A stretch of DNA of 64,000 nt from Streptococcus devriesei DSM 19639 (GTDB lineage Bacteria; Bacillota; Bacilli; Lactobacillales; Streptococcaceae). Below, one piece after another: positions 64,000 to 64,000 of this stretch. The position numbers and the translations under genes were made by a program. Every line of letters begins with the position of its first letter. The stretch's first letter is position 1. Where the stretch lies: the NCBI RefSeq assembly GCF_000423725.1, contig NZ_AUIN01000014.1:1-64000 (forward strand), written 5' to 3'. The notes beneath the pieces are model-generated. The model had not been told where the DNA came from and searched no databases. It saw nothing but the letters and a program-made list of their open reading frames with translations.

Positions 64000-64000
64000 T

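Overview
The window is Gram-positive, low-to-medium G+C chromosomal DNA. Strong AGGAGG-type ribosome sites, PolC-type DNA polymerase III, a mevalonate kinase, a LraI/SloABC-SloR manganese system and pst, pnp and rpsO operons all point to the genus Streptococcus. The order adhABCD/pdh-lplA, adhE, rpsO-pnp-cysE-cysS, rplM-rpsI and mvk-sloABCR looks most like the mutans group. The species call is inference from memory of gene order; no search was run.

Layout. 1-815: the end of a tRNA cluster (Ser, fMet, Phe, Tyr, Trp, His, Gln, Leu) with a terminator. 1012-6647: polC, a MarR regulator and a flavin reductase. 6861-13533: a 2-oxo acid dehydrogenase operon (E1a, E1b, E2, lipoyl-E3) with lipoate ligase, behind a promoter with a possible catabolite site. 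13667-16274: def, then a Crp-family regulator divergent from an MFS transporter, sharing a perfect palindrome. 16330-19323: adhE with two Rex-like sites around its promoter. 19410-25758: rpsO, pnp with a long folded leader, an SseB-like gene, cysE, a small membrane protein, cysS and mrnC. 25920-30227: carbonic anhydrase, rlmB, degV, a membrane protein/XRE pair, then rplM-rpsI with an L13 leader.

30228-33935 is a scar zone: a truncated tyrosine integrase directly after rpsI, a decayed TetR tail, intact corA and SDR genes, and a frameshifted uracil-DNA glycosylase fragment. It leads to a 963-residue LPXTG, MucBP-repeat surface protein (33936-36827). Next come msrB-msrA, an old yellow enzyme divergent from a TetR regulator, and a GntR-controlled mannose-type PTS operon with a SIS deglycase-like enzyme and a HAD phosphatase (41017-46040). 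An intact IS3/IS150-group element with a TTAC target duplication sits at 46258-47689.

47810-54261 is one phosphate operon (pstS-pstC-pstA-pstB-phoU-response regulator-histidine kinase) behind a Pho-box-like repeat. 54560-58792 is a beta-glucoside PTS and 6-phospho-beta-glucosidase divergent from an RpiR regulator. 58970-63435 holds a lone mevalonate kinase, the sloABC metal transporter with palindromic operators in its promoter, and sloR. The right edge cuts an S24/HdiR-type repressor.

Together the genes describe a fermentative, host-associated coccus: pyruvate/acetoin and ethanol branches tuned to NADH and sugar, two sugar PTS loci, phosphate and manganese starvation responses, and oxidative repair (Msr). 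The best candidates for new biology are the folded pnp leader, the 98 percent identical lipoyl-domain repeat shared by E2 and E3, two apparently leaderless promoters, the class-II-like Crp palindrome, the SIS/PTS operon, and the IS inserted in what looks like a terminator loop.
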